DNA of 64,000 bases, from the NCBI GenBank assembly GCA_021030915.1, contig JAGEMR010000025.1:186001-250000 (forward strand). Reading direction: 5' to 3'. This DNA comes from Astrothelium macrocarpum (lineage: Eukaryota; Ascomycota; Dothideomycetes; Trypetheliales; Trypetheliaceae). The position numbers and the translations under genes are program-made. Shown in pieces: positions 10,803-22,541 of this stretch. The notes beneath the pieces are model-generated. The model did no database searches and was not told where the DNA came from. It worked only from the letters and a program-made list of their open reading frames with translations. Every line of letters starts with the position of its first letter. Position 1 is the first letter of the stretch.

Positions 10803-12431
10803 TCAGCGCCAAGTGAAGACCGATGTCTTGAGCAGCTTCCTCACATGTTCAGCACTTGCCTTTGACTGTTCCCTTGGCTTCGGAGGTGGAGCTGCCCCCT
10901 TGGTGCCCATGAACAAGCGGCCAAAGCTCATGCGACTTCTTTGAGCATGATGCGAAGGCTGCGAGTGCTGTGACTGCTGTGATGGCACTAAAGGATACTC
11001 GACCCGGATGGGCTCGGGATCTGTGGGACTAAAGACAATGGGCACGTCCATTACCTCTTCTTGCTTCTTCTTCCACTGCTCATTGCCAGAGATTTGCGTT
11101 AGCGGCGCCAAAGCATCATCCCATGTACCACTTCGCAGATGCACATTCTCAAACATGACATCGGCAATGGTGCGACGATGGCGAGTGAGGAATCCGCTGA
11201 TTTGAGAGGCATCCATGATGGCGTTTTCCAACTCCATATTCTGGAGTCTTGGAAATCTTAGAGGCGCAACGCGACGACTTCTTGCTAATGGATGTTCTGC
11301 GGCTTCCGGCTGGATGCACGAATCCGTCTCAAGCGTAAAAGGATCAAGTCCGCGACGCCCGTTCCATCGAAAGGAGCAGTGAGCAAGCGATGAAGAGAAG
11401 CTCCGCAGATAAGCGTGGACAGTCTTCAAATGATCTTTGGATGTCTTGCTGTCGGCTTTGAAGCTGTCAATCTGGATAGAAAGCTTCCGAATCTGGGTCC
11501 ATCTCCTACCAGAGCCGGGAGTGGTGCCAAAGTTGAGGGTAGGCCTTAGATAGAAGAGCCCAGCAGGGTGGATAGGAGAGAGTGTAAGCGTATCCAAAGA
11601 ACGAAGAGAAGCACGTTCAATAGCTATACGTAATGATACGAGAGCATAGTCAACTACGCTGCGCCGGTCTCGTTCGGAAGCAGCCTGACCTGGGCAGCTA
11701 ACCTTGACATGTTTCAAGAAAGGCAGCGCAGAGAATGCGCGGACGAAGGAGGCGACATTCGTTGCTGCGTGAAACAAAGGAGGATACTGCTTTACAACTA
11801 GGTCTGACAATTCCCAAGACCCAAACTTGGGTTCCTTGGTCTTGACTGGTTCTGTAGTCGGAACTTGGGGGACATAATTCAAGACCCTTTCTTCTCCGGT
11901 TGAAGGGTCCACGATTGGCGGCAGAAAGGTCTGAGCTGTGTGAGGGACATTGAATTTCAAAGTCCGCACATGGTGGCCAATCCTCTCGAGCGCTGCAACT
12001 CTAGCCGGCTTCGTAAATGTACTCGACTTGAACGTCACATTGAGCTCTTCGAAGAGAGACGTTGCGGCACGAACGCCAAAGTCATGACAGACAAGGCGCA
12101 CATTCGCCAAGTCCGATTTATCAAGACACGAGAGAAGCGAGTCCCGACACTCGTCGGACAGCCAAAACCGGGTGAAAGCGGAACTGTTGGAGAGTGGGAT
12201 ATTGCACACTGAAGCAACAGAACCGGATGCTATAAAAGTGATGCCAGTCAGAGCAATGTTCAATGGCAAGCATGATCCTAATAGCAGACTTATGTAGTTA
12301 GATGGTGCCAACTCACAAAGACTGGTTACGCTTTCAATCTCTCCAAAGAGTGGCTTCCTCGAGCTCTTCGTTGACCGACTAGACACGCTACCACTGCTCC
12401 TCGACAAAGCGTCGTTGGAAGCATAACCCAT
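10803..12431 (-). CDS. F-box/LRR-like protein of the filamentous-fungal type
   Basis: The whole span is open, but an in-frame 87-nt intron is very likely: donor GTGAGT at 12316, acceptor TTTTATAG ending at 12230, and a CTGAC branch point. Splicing removes a hydrophobic stretch that does not fit and yields 513 residues. The residues around WLSDECRDSLLSCLDKSDLANVRLVCHDFGVRA are an F-box-like helix set, followed by alternating hydrophobic segments (LKHVKVSCPG, LRSLDTLTLSP, RFPRLQNMELENA) as in leucine-rich F-box proteins. Such proteins usually recruit substrates to SCF ubiquitin ligases through Skp1. The C-terminus is Gln/Ser/His-rich and basic. The substrate is unknown. The start is the first ATG after an upstream GTG (12431). 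Confidence 0.75.
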   Translation of the reverse strand: MGYASNDALSRSSGSVSSRSTKSSRKPLFGEIESVTSLCELAPSNYISLLLGSCLPLNIALTGITFIASGSVASVCNIPLSNSSAFTRFWLSDECRDSLLSCLDKSDLANVRLVCHDFGVRAATSLFEELNVTFKSSTFTKPARVAALERIGHHVRTLKFNVPHTAQTFLPPIVDPSTGEERVLNYVPQVPTTEPVKTKEPKFGSWELSDLVVKQYPPLFHAATNVASFVRAFSALPFLKHVKVSCPGQAASERDRRSVVDYALVSLRIAIERASLRSLDTLTLSPIHPAGLFYLRPTLNFGTTPGSGRRWTQIRKLSIQIDSFKADSKTSKDHLKTVHAYLRSFSSSLAHCSFRWNGRRGLDPFTLETDSCIQPEAAEHPLARSRRVAPLRFPRLQNMELENAIMDASQISGFLTRHRRTIADVMFENVHLRSGTWDDALAPLTQISGNEQWKKKQEEVMDVPIVFSPTDPEPIRVEYPLVPSQQSQHSQPSHHAQRSRMSFGRLFMGTKGAAPPPKPREQSKASAEHVRKLLKTSVFTWR

Positions 12432-14425
12432 TCGAAGCACAATTGAGTGGAGATTTCAAACTAGAACATGGAAATTCAAAAAAACGCGATCGCGGACAAC
12501 GAAGAAATCGGATTTCGGAAACAGGTCCATCATGATCCGCAACCCGCCTTTTTACCAGACCAAAACTACTAGGCTGGATGTGCCCACACGTGAAATGCAA
12601 GTGTGAGTCACAGTCAGAGTCGGTCACAAAGAGTTGCGCTTGGTGCATGCAGGAAAGCGGATGGGAGTGGAGGATGGAGTGTATATTTCACGACCATAAC
12701 ACGTCTATACACGGTCGTGGAGGTGGCGTTGGACCGTGTCGGCGGCGGTGAATGGTCTTGCGCTCGAGGAGGTTTGGGGAGTCGAGCAGGCTGACCGATC
12801 AGGGTCTACCGCAGACGTTTCAGCGCGGCAAACACTCAGCCAATCAAGCAATGTGCCGCTACTCGGTCTGCGAAACGGACTCTGGGAGTTGCATGCGCTA
12901 ATGCATTGACTGGATGAAAGCGGGATGGACGATTGGAAGGCGGGGAAAGGTGGCTAGCCGGTTTGGCTTAATTGATGTGCAGAGGCGCGTGCAAAACATT
13001 CGGACCGCGTCTGACGCGACTCGATGTGGTATCGTCCACGGCTCAAATGGATTGTTTTGAGAAACAAGCGCGTCGTTTCATCGTCTGTTTAGGCCATTTT
13101 GACAACAAGAGGTTTCTATGGCCGGAAATAACTGAATTGCATTCTTTTGAAACATCGAGAAAGTTTCATCGACGCGTTTATCGAGTTCGTTGCCCCTGTC
13201 CTTCCGAAATCCCACGTGGTATGTAGGCTGCGTGTGACGGATTCATATCCGCAAAGGTCAGAACATCTCAGCTTCTATGAACAGTCCCATATTCGCTCTA
13301 GAGCGTACTAATCTTGAGATTGACGCTAAAGCGTATACCGCGGGGCTCGACTTGAAGATGGGCGCACCCTTGATGCTTCAATTTCTTCACTGCCGATGGA
13401 AAGGCAAGCATAATTATCTTTGTTCTCTCGAAGCCGCTTTTCAGAGTTGATTTGACGTGCCTTGCTCCAATAATCTCAAATCAATCAATGCCCTTCCAGA
13501 TGACTTCTGCCAGTGAACAGAGTTTCAACACAGCAACTTTGCGAATTACCTCAATCCAGCAAGGAGCTTGAGTCCTAAATCCCCAAATATTCTGGAGTCC
13601 GATGGGAATTCTTTCACATATTTCCTGGAATAAGAAACCTGTCGCTGGTCCTTGAGTGATCGAGTAAAATGGAAGTTGCATCACGTGTGCCTTGACAACC
13701 TTATGATTTCGAGTTCGTGCGAAAAATGCAGACTTGACTGGTGAAAAATTTCTCACATCGTACCTCTATGTTTGTAGCAGAACCGGTTTGGAGTCGTGCT
13801 TCTGGGGCTGCCACATTCGTGCGAAATGTTCCGTCGTGCGTGGTTCGGTGCAGGATGCGATAGCTTGCAGCTTTTTCAACGGCAAACATGTTCCGCTTCC
13901 GCGATCTCGCTTGGACAAGCGGCCGTCCGAAAGCAGACGCTACCTAACGCTGTCAGGTATAGCATTTGAGATAACAATGGTCTAGAACGGCAGCTTGACC
14001 ATGAACTCGCAAGCTTTCTCCATTCTTATTCAGCTCCCTGTTCATAACGAGCCATGGTATACAGGATACCTACAAACTCCCTCTAACAGTGTCACCTTGC
14101 TCCAAGTTGTGGCTTGTTTTCTTCACAGATTCAGGCAGATCAGGGACCCCCACCCCTGCTCTCCGCGCGGTTCACACTACGCCGCTATAAGCCACACTCC
14201 AATCCGACGACATCCTTCAATTCCGCCGCTCATTTCACTCATTGTTGCGCGACACGTCACCGCTCGTGCCCAGCACTTCCTCTCGTTTCTCGAATCGCAA
14301 CGACGTATGGGCAGCGTCACTCCAAAACGATGATCAACGCTCTTTAGTACGGACGGGTAGCTTCCGCGAACGTACAGCCTCTGCACTCCTAGGCTCAGAC
14401 ATTACTGGCCAGCCCTCAATGGGAC
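12432..14425. other. Two-kilobase gap, no supported gene
   Basis: This separates two divergently read genes, so both promoters probably lie here. Several small ORFs (for example 13481-13756 minus, 13995-14333 plus) overlap one another on opposite strands and show no family resemblance. No RNA gene was recognised. Confidence 0.5.
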
Positions 14426-17400
14426 ATGCCAAAGATGAGGATCCCTATTAGGGAACAATTGGGGCTTGTCATTCTTTTTTGTACGCTTGTGGGTCTAGCT
14501 GTGGTCGCAATAGCAACATGGGTCAGATCTTGAATTCTTCTGAATCCACCTTGGAGCTGAAGCGCTGACTTGGGTGCACGTTTAGGTTACGAACCACGAG
14601 CTGGTCCTAAGCTTGACGTACGCCTGACCCTTCCACGTATTTCATATCTTATCCATCACTAAATTGACCTCCAGAGAGCAACGCCTATCCGTCACAGCAA
14701 GTCTCAAGGCCGGCCAACTTGCCTCCAGCTTTCAATTAATGGGATCTTCCGTAAGAGCTGCTTCAACTCGGGTTCTGGTTCAACAGGCCATCCAACAATA
14801 CATCAATGGCGACTCGTCGATTGCAAACTCGTCATCAGTCGAAAGTGATCTTCAGGCGGGATTACAGGGAGGCCAACAGGCTGCCCTCCTACTTCAGGCT
14901 GTCATCTTTCCGAATGTTGGTAACGGCCCAGCCAAATTCGCTCCTATATTCACTGCTACTGGCAACGGCATCTCTGGCGCTATACAATTACCATATAATT
15001 ATACAAATGGTACTCCGGTCAGGCTTGGTGATGAAGGTCCTGGATACCCACCAGAGCTTTACCCTAACATTACCTTTTCCTCTGGATCAGGGACCGCCAC
15101 ACCAACCGCTTCATATGACGGTCTACTACTGAATCAAACGGACATTCTATTACTGGGGCCGTTGTTGGTCAATTCGACTTTTGCACTAATTTCAATAACG
15201 GAACCAATCATCAATGTCAACACTACCAATCAAATCCTAGGCTGGCTGTCCGTTGTCATTGATTCGAGGCTTCTACTACAGGTGGTAGATTCACCCATCG
15301 GTCTCGACAATACAGGCATTACCTACTTGATTGGCCCAGATAACTCAACTAATCGCTTCCCACCAGGAGTCCTCTACACCTCCGGTCCAACAGCGTCAAG
15401 TGCGTTAACCAACATTCGATTCGTGTTTCCCGTCAATAGTAGCGATGCTCAACGACATCCAAACCATTCATATGGGTCTCAGAATCCACCATTTAGTGCC
15501 AGCATGTTTCCCGCAATCGAGAGTGCTTTAAGCATCAACCAGGGCACATTAATGAATGCTGGAAGCGCAATAAGTACAAGAAATGAAGCTGGGCAAACCG
15601 TTAGTCTGGGATTCGCAATACCCGCGGTTTCACTTGCGAATTGGGTCTTGGTCGTTGAACAATTACATAACGAGGTATATGCACCCATCAATCATCTACG
15701 CAAAGTACTTTTAGCATGCGTTTTCGCCACCATAGGGTAAGACCTACCCTCAAACAACTTCGCCTATTCTAGACTAATGACTAACTAATGTCAGTGGACT
15801 TATTATTCTAACATGGCCAGTGGCCCACGTTTCTATCAACCCTATTCGTCGATTGAGGGCGGCTACTGCGAAATCAATATTGCCACCAGGCTATTCTGAA
15901 CATCCACCTGTTGTTGATGGGCTTGATGGGCCTGTCATTCCTGTATCAGGTGGAGAAGCCGGACAGACCAATGAGGATATTACTAATGCACTGGCCCGGA
16001 AGGAGGGCTTCTTTGCCAAGCTTGCTAAGTGGAGAGATGCGGCATCGAACATTGCATCCTCGAGTGAAAGTCGGGACAGCCGTCAGCGAGCTTTTAGAAT
16101 TCCAGGAAAAGTGAAAATTCGTAAACACTTTGTTCAGGACGAACTCACGGACTTGTCCGAGGTCTTTAATGAGATGTCTGATGAATTAATGATGCAATAC
16201 GAACGACTTGAAGAGCGGGTGAAACAACGAACTGCAGAGTTGGAACAGAGCAAAAAGGCAGCAGAAGCTGCAAATGAATCGAAGACGCTTTTCATCGCCA
16301 ATATTTCCCACGAGCTTAAAACTCCTTTGAATGGCATTTTGGGCATGTGTGCAGTATGCATGTCCGAAGAAGACCCAATAAGAGTGAAACGCAGTCTCGG
16401 GATCATATATAAGAGCGGTGACCTATTATTGAACCTATTAACAGACCTTTTAACCTTCTCCAAGAACCAAGTTGGTCAGCAAATCGCATTGGATGAAAAA
16501 GAATTCCGGTTACGAGATATCAGCGCTCAAATCCTTGCCATTTTTGACAAACAGGCAAAGGATGGCGGGATTGATCTGCAAGTCAATTTTATTGATCCCA
16601 TGGACCCAAAACTTGAAGATGGGTCTGCTTCCGCTCGACCCCTACCATATCCAACCCAGGTTGGTAGGATTAAAGACATGATCCTTTTTGGAGATCAGCA
16701 GAGAATTTTGCAAGTCTTGATCAACCTCGTTTCCAATAGTCTAAAATTCACACCAAAGGGAGGCGCTGTCACTGTCACCATTCGATGTCATGGAATCATT
16801 GATGGAATCACCAACAGTCGTGTTGGCTCTTTCTCCTCAAGGATGTCCAAGATGTCGGTTCACTATTCCCCCATGAATTCAACGTCACAATATCGCCGTC
16901 TATCCGATTCAAACCCGCCAACGCCAAAACTGGTCAACACAGCCAACGAGATTAACGCCTTTGAAAGACGCGATTCAAGATCTCAAGTTGGCGCCCTAGA
17001 TAGGTCACCTTCCCCTCCCGCAGGCCGAATGCTGTCATTTGAGTTTGAGGTCAAGGACACTGGACCTGGTATAGATCCGAATCAGCAGCAACGTATTTTT
17101 GAGCCCTTTGTCCAGGGTGATCTTGGGCTAAGCAAAAAGTATGGGGGAACCGGTCTTGGTCTAAGCATATGCAGCCAGCTTGCCAAGCTGATGCGAGGTA
17201 CAATTGGTCTCCAAAGCCAACTCGGCGTTGGCAGTACCTTTACAATGTCGATTCCTCTTCGGCATTTGATCACTCGCGCGGATAGCGAGGCGAGCTCCAA
17301 TGTGGATGTGCCCATCTCTCGCCACAGCAGCATCCATCTCGATGAAGTAAAGAACTTGACTTTGAAGACGCCACCAGCCGATCGGTCCACCGCCAGCTCT

Positions 17401-18214
17401 GCACATAGTGAAACCAATCCAGGCCCCGTAGCATTCGAAGCAGACGTGCAGCCACGCCTCGTTGGACTGAGCCAACCATTCTTCGCTTCTAACCCTCCGC
17501 TCGAATCTCCTGGATCCCAACAAGCGGCCGTCGATAGGATGACAGCCGAGGCCAGCAAGCGCGGCGACAAGATCAAAGTCCTGGTTGCCGAGGACAACAA
17601 AGTCAACCAGGAAGTAGTGTAAGTTCTTCCAGTTTCCCCCCCACAAACCACCTCCAAGCCCCACACACGTGACTGACTTCCCTCCCCCTTTCTCCAGCCT
17701 CCGCATGCTCAAGCTCGAAGACATCTACGACGTCACCGTCGCCGCCGACGGGCAAGAAGCGCTCGACTTCGTCAAAGCGTCCATGCAAGCAGGCCACCGG
17801 CCGTACAACCTCATCTTCATGGACGTGCAGATGCCCAACCTCGACGGCCTCGAATCCACACGCCTCATCCGGCAAGCGGGCTACTCGGCGCCCATCGTCG
17901 CGCTCACCGCGTTTTCCGAGGAGAGCAACGTCCAGGAGTGCATGGCGTCGGGCATGGACCACTTTTTAGCGAAGCCGATTCGCAGGCCTGCGCTGAAGAA
18001 GGTGCTCAAGACGTACTGCGCCCCGATCCAGGAGGTCGAGGAGTCGGAGGGCAGTGCGAGTGGGAGTCGAGAGAGGAAGGCCGATGATGGCGTGGTGCCG
18101 GTGGTGCTGACGGATGCGGCGCCTGCGTCGATTGTGGTGCCGACGACGGAGGAGCCGGGGGAGTTGCCGGAGGAGCTGCCGGGGGTTTCGCCCGAGGTCT
18201 CGCCGCTGTCGTGA
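14426..18214 (+). CDS. SLN1: Sln1-type (group VI) hybrid histidine kinase
   Basis: Five exons, 14426-14521, 14586-14617, 14675-15736, 15795-17618 and 17698-18214, close in frame to 1176 residues. Order: a first membrane helix (about residues 12-31), WVTNH, a long extracellular sensor with many N-glycosylation sequons, a second helix near 390-410, a linker/HAMP and coiled coil (ERLEERVKQRTAELEQSKKA), HisKA with NISHELKTPLNG (phosphoacceptor His569), an HATPase domain with N-box LVSNSLKF, G1 DTGPGI and G2 GGTGLGLSI, and a receiver domain with FMDVQMPNLDG (phosphoacceptor Asp1047) and the late Lys in FLAKPIRR. This matches yeast Sln1, which senses turgor at the plasma membrane and feeds the Ypd1-Ssk1-HOG route. 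The start could be the Met at 14426 or the one at 14435 (MRIPIREQLG). The last exon has much higher GC at third positions than exon 4. Confidence 0.93.
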
Positions 18215-18819
18215 AAGGGCGTTTGGCGCGCGTTTGGTCTGTGCCGCGTGTTTGTCTCTACCTTTTGGTAGCAGCATGCATGTGCATTTGGCTGTCTGTT
18301 TTCGAGTCTGAACGGTTCTGCAATCGCATTTCTTCGCGTTGTAGAGGGTTTCGTTGAGAAGTGCCGCTTTCCAGCTTCCTTCATGCGTTTATGCTCACTG
18401 GGGAACTGGGATGAGCATTGGTGGTTAACCTATTCACCGTCCGCTAAAGCCATCTTCTTGGCAAAAAAATCAACCTTAAACCACGTGCTTGCGGTTAGAC
18501 CTTACAAGGCTTTTCTTTCCTATTTGGCGCGTCTCGCATTCTCTTGACAGGACATGGATCTGGATGTCTGAACAGTATCGCATGATAGCAAGGCGTTGGA
18601 GGCGTGTGGTTGCGCATACATGCTGCAGCAGCAACACGAGGATTTTTGGAAGGGGAAAAAGCAATGCATCAATATTTTTTTCTTTGGGAAGATGGAGTTT
18701 CTTACACATAGCAGCGGAGAGGCTGGGGTGTCAGAATTAATATCGGGATGGTATTCGAGCCCAATTCCTAACAGAGACCCATGATTTAACTCATGATATT
18801 TTCAAAATACTTCAAATTT
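18215..18819. other. Convergent 3' intergenic region
   Basis: Lies between the ends of the histidine kinase gene (plus) and TRM1 (minus). Only 3' flanking sequence is expected; I see no gene or repeat. Confidence 0.5.
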
Positions 18820-20988
18820 CTATTCAGCTACAGACTCTCCACCGTCCTTCCTATCCTCGTTCTTCTTACCCTGGCCGCCTTTCGCGCGCGTCATAGGCCC
18901 CCAATTTGGTCTTGGATTCTCCTGGTACCGCCTCAGACGCTTCCCATCAACCATATCCTCCTTCCCTAGCTCCTCATCAAACACTATCTCCGGCATCTTT
19001 TCCGCCTCATCCTTTTCCCCCTTCTTCTTCTCCTCCCCTTCCCACCCTTTCCCATCAACGAACCAGTCCCCCTCCTCCCCCTCATCCACACCCCGCTTCA
19101 AAATCCCATACCCAGCCAGCCCCTCTTTCACCACCGCCTCCCGCCGCACCTTCGCCCTCTGCGCCACCCATGCCCGCATCACCCGCCAAATAGTCCCCCA
19201 TGGCGCATCGGTCTGAATCGAGCCGGGCTTCGTGTGGGATCGCCAGCAGCGGTAGCCGAGGCGGCGAAGGGCGCCACGGAACTGCGCGTCCGACGGTGCG
19301 GTGCAATGCAGGACGCGAGCGAGGGCGGAGGATTGGAGGTGGAAGGGGTAGGGATCGATGAGGTGGGATGGGAGGGGGGGGATGAGTGCCGTTGAGGTGG
19401 GAGTAGAGTCAGCAGGATTTTCTTGGGGTGGGGATGAGGATTTAGTGATTGTAGTGGTGGTGCTAGTGGTGGGCTTCGGAGGGGCAGCGTCGGAGTCGTG
19501 GATGGCGTCGCATTCTTCGAGGGCGGTGGTGAGCATGCCTTTGATGCGGGGGGTGGTCTGATAGATGGAGTCTTGGATGCTTGGGAGGTAGGAGAGAATG
19601 CGTTGGATGAAGTCAGGATTGTGGAGTGGTCCGCCAAACATGGGTCCCGCGAGATGGGTCTTGAAGCCGCAATGAGAGCAACGAGGGGATTCCGTTGGGG
19701 CTTGTGCAGCACTATGCTTCCAGTTGATGACGTCGGGATTTTTGGTAGGTTGAGGGGTATTGCGGGCGACATATTGGGTCGACCAGGCGCCACAACCGGA
19801 GTCGCAGTTATAGATGAGCATGGTTTTGCCGGCGAGAAATTTGACGTCTGCAGGAGATTTCCTGATACGGACGAAAACTCGGGCATAAAAGTCGATGGAC
19901 AGGGAGAGAAGAGGCTCGACGACTAAGCTGTAATGAGCTGCTGTGGTTGAGATTGCGTGCAGGATGAGACGGAGACCTCCTTCGTGCGATTGGTAACCTT
20001 TGATTGGCAATCCTCCATACAAAGCATATGTCTTCTCGGAGTAGCCACACGAAGCGAAGACTCCAGCATCAGTACACGTCACGCACAAAAGACCTCCATC
20101 TTTCAGAGACTGCAAGGCAGCATCCAAAAAAGGAACTGCAGTTCCGTAAGGATCCAGATCGATGACATCGTACTTTTCTCGTGGATTACCAGTGCCATTA
20201 TTTCCAGCAAGTGAATACATGTAAGCCTGGGCATTGGCAGTGGATACAGCGATTCGGTCTTCGAGTCCATTGTATTCGACATTTCTCTGAATAGAATCTG
20301 TTGCGCTCTTCGACATGTCATTTGCGGTGATGAGAGTATTAAAAGGGAGCTCTTTTGCGTAGCGAAGCGCCCGCAAGCCCGTAGCAGACAGCGCATCGAG
20401 AATTCTGACTCGACTCTGCGAAGCATTCAGTCGATCCTTTTCACTTGACTCATTCGGAGGTGCCTCGATCGGAGCAGTCTCACCATTAGTGGTCTCAACA
20501 CTAATAGTGTCAGTACGAGTGATCTCTGAACGAACATGCTCCTCAGTCTCAGCATCATTTCGGACATCTAGCTTTCGGCGCTTGCCAGAAGGCTGTTCAG
20601 GAGCTTCGCTATCTTGTTCGGTGATGTCCGGGACTTTGTTTCCATTCGTATTGTCTTCTTTTTTACGACGGCGATTATTCTTCTTGGAAGCCTTTAAAGA
20701 TGCACGCGCAATCCTATCCTCTCCAAAAGCTCTGATTGCGAGAACGCTGAGATCCCTGTTAAATTGCTGGATAGGATTGTAGAAGACTTCTTGAGGGCCA
20801 TCAGAAACCAAGATGGAAGCAGAGCCTTCCTTTACAGCATTAGGCTCCTTATTATCCAAAGCCATGTTTTTAAGAGTCGTGGCGGTACTAAAGCATGACT
20901 TGGCCAGGTATGGCAAGAAAGGTCCAGAGTAAGATATTCGACTCCTATGGAAGATGTTTCTAGATCGAACGTAGCAGCGATGAAGCAT
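18820..20988 (-). CDS. TRM1: tRNA (guanine26-N2)-dimethyltransferase Trm1
   Basis: Single exon; from the ATG at 20988 the protein is 722 residues. The N-terminus MLHRCYVRSRNIFHRS is basic and Ser-rich like a mitochondrial presequence, and a second Met (MALDNKEPNAV) about 40 residues on could give a nuclear form. Conserved parts: EGSASILVS and VFYNPIQQFNRDLSVLAIRAF, the SAM site RILDALSATGLRALRYA, DLDPYGTAVPFLDAALQSLKDGGLLCVT, and Cys-rich blocks YNCDSGCGAW and SPRCSHCGFKTHLAGPM that fit the zinc-binding insert. Trm1 methylates G26 of many cytosolic and mitochondrial tRNAs. A lysine-rich nuclear-localisation-like block (KKNNRRRKKED) precedes the catalytic core. The open frame extends upstream to 21090, but those residues lack presequence character. 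Confidence 0.95.
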   Translation of the reverse strand: MLHRCYVRSRNIFHRSRISYSGPFLPYLAKSCFSTATTLKNMALDNKEPNAVKEGSASILVSDGPQEVFYNPIQQFNRDLSVLAIRAFGEDRIARASLKASKKNNRRRKKEDNTNGNKVPDITEQDSEAPEQPSGKRRKLDVRNDAETEEHVRSEITRTDTISVETTNGETAPIEAPPNESSEKDRLNASQSRVRILDALSATGLRALRYAKELPFNTLITANDMSKSATDSIQRNVEYNGLEDRIAVSTANAQAYMYSLAGNNGTGNPREKYDVIDLDPYGTAVPFLDAALQSLKDGGLLCVTCTDAGVFASCGYSEKTYALYGGLPIKGYQSHEGGLRLILHAISTTAAHYSLVVEPLLSLSIDFYARVFVRIRKSPADVKFLAGKTMLIYNCDSGCGAWSTQYVARNTPQPTKNPDVINWKHSAAQAPTESPRCSHCGFKTHLAGPMFGGPLHNPDFIQRILSYLPSIQDSIYQTTPRIKGMLTTALEECDAIHDSDAAPPKPTTSTTTTITKSSSPPQENPADSTPTSTALIPPLPSHLIDPYPFHLQSSALARVLHCTAPSDAQFRGALRRLGYRCWRSHTKPGSIQTDAPWGTIWRVMRAWVAQRAKVRREAVVKEGLAGYGILKRGVDEGEEGDWFVDGKGWEGEEKKKGEKDEAEKMPEIVFDEELGKEDMVDGKRLRRYQENPRPNWGPMTRAKGGQGKKNEDRKDGGESVAE

Positions 20989-21530
20989 TGAGCTGGTAAT
21001 GAGTGGCTGACAAAAATAGTCGCGCGTGGTGGAAGAACACATCCAAAATAAGCTAGCCGAATTCAGTTCTGTGCAGTGGGAATCAACCAATCATCACTTT
21101 AGATAATGATTCAACATCTGCTTACTCTCGATATTGAGAATAAGGAAAATCGATTAGATTTCAATGTTAATATTTCGAATTTACAAGTCGATTTCCTTAC
21201 AGCAACACAGCCTATCATTTAGGATTACATGTGCTATAGCCTAAGAAATGCATTTATCGGAATTCAATTGGATGAGAGTTGAAAGTTTCTCTATGGGTAT
21301 CACACTGAAAACAGAACGTCCACCCAAAGACATGTCTTGGCAGTCTTCCATGTCAAAAGTGATAAGCGCAATAGGCATTCGAAAAATCGGCTCCTTGAGT
21401 AGCAGACCTTTAGCCAGCATTGTACGTCGGCAAATTAAAGGAGCTGTTGTCATGGCCCCGCCAGATCCCACTCACGCAGCATTGATGACCACACTTATGT
21501 ATGGCTATCATCAAAGAGCCAGCGGCGAGC
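20989..21530. other. Intergenic region upstream of TRM1
   Basis: Promoter region of TRM1 and 3' flank of the DUF7732 gene. A plus-strand ORF at 21248-21601 overlaps the last exon of the neighbouring gene antisense and looks fortuitous. Confidence 0.5.
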
Positions 21531-22541
21531 TTACGAGAACAAAACTACACATCCGACGAGCCCAAGCAACACCATGTATCCCGTCAACGAATTTGGCGTA
21601 ACATGACCTGCGGCGCTCGTTCCACCTGCAGCGGTTGTTCCATTCCTATGAGATTATCAGCATCTCCCTTCATCCTTACTCTCCTAAAAGGTCCCACTTA
21701 CGGTAATGTCCCATTGATATAGATTGTCCCATTATCATTCACCGCCACCAACGTATGATTCAAGGCATCATAGCTTCCATTCCCCAGCAGACTATCAATA
21801 TACGTGCTATTCGTATTATCATCACACCCACACACGCTGTACTGCTGACACAAGCAATCCACGGGATGCGACTGATTGACGCCCTGCGGATTCGTCGCAT
21901 TCGCAGCCGACGCATTGGCAAAGTAGATCGGCTGGTTGTAGGGATACGAGTACACGTCGTAGAGCCATGCTCCGCTGAGCCCTGCGATGGTGCCGATTGC
22001 CACGCCGGCAAGTAAGAAAGGTGCGATACCTCGCGGCGACCGGCCGCCCGACGCATAAGGCACTGTCGAGCCGCCGCCGTAGTAGGTGCCGCGGCCGAAG
22101 CTGGGTGCGACGCCTGAGCCGGAAGCAGAGCGGCCGCCGGCGTTGGAGGACGAGGATGTAGAGCTGCTACCGGTGGTGCCGCCACCTTTGGCTGTTATGG
22201 GGGGTTAGCGGGTGACGAATTGTGCGCGCGCAAGAAGATAAAGCGGAAGTGGAAGTAGAGGAAGAATCGGACGGGGTGAGCTTACATGATGATCCCGAAG
22301 AACTTGACGATGAGGATGAGCCAGAAGAACCAGACGAAGAGCTCCCACCCTTCCCACCGCCCCCACCCCCACTGCCTCCACCGCCTTTTCTTCGCTCAAG
22401 CGAGTTCAGGTGGGATTCGGACGGTTGAGAGAATGGAAGTGCATTGCGCAATGATAGAGCTTTGATATCTTGTGGTATCGTGAAACTGGTTACCGTTGAA
22501 GCGCTCAGAAGTGAGCAGGTAAATAATTCTAGGAATTTCAT
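21531..22541 (-). CDS. DUF7732-type Gly/Ser-rich secreted or membrane-anchored protein
   Basis: Three exons, 22541-22286, 22191-21702 and 21645-21531, join in frame to 286 residues. MKFLELFTCSLLSASTVTSF is a signal peptide; it is followed by a Gly/Ser-rich low-complexity stretch (GGGGSGGGGGGKGGSSSS), a GRGTYYGGGSTVPYASGGRSP motif, a short hydrophobic helix (GIAPFLLAGVAIGTIAGLSGAWLY), and a Cys motif CLCQQYSVCGCDDN followed by LLGNGSYDALN. Residues after the last intron (NGTTAAGGT...) end in a hydrophobic tail LLGLVGCVVLF typical of a terminal membrane helix or GPI signal. I recognise this architecture from the conserved fungal domain of unknown function DUF7732; no biochemical role is established. 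Another splice at the GTAAGC overlapping the stop cannot be excluded. Confidence 0.8.
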
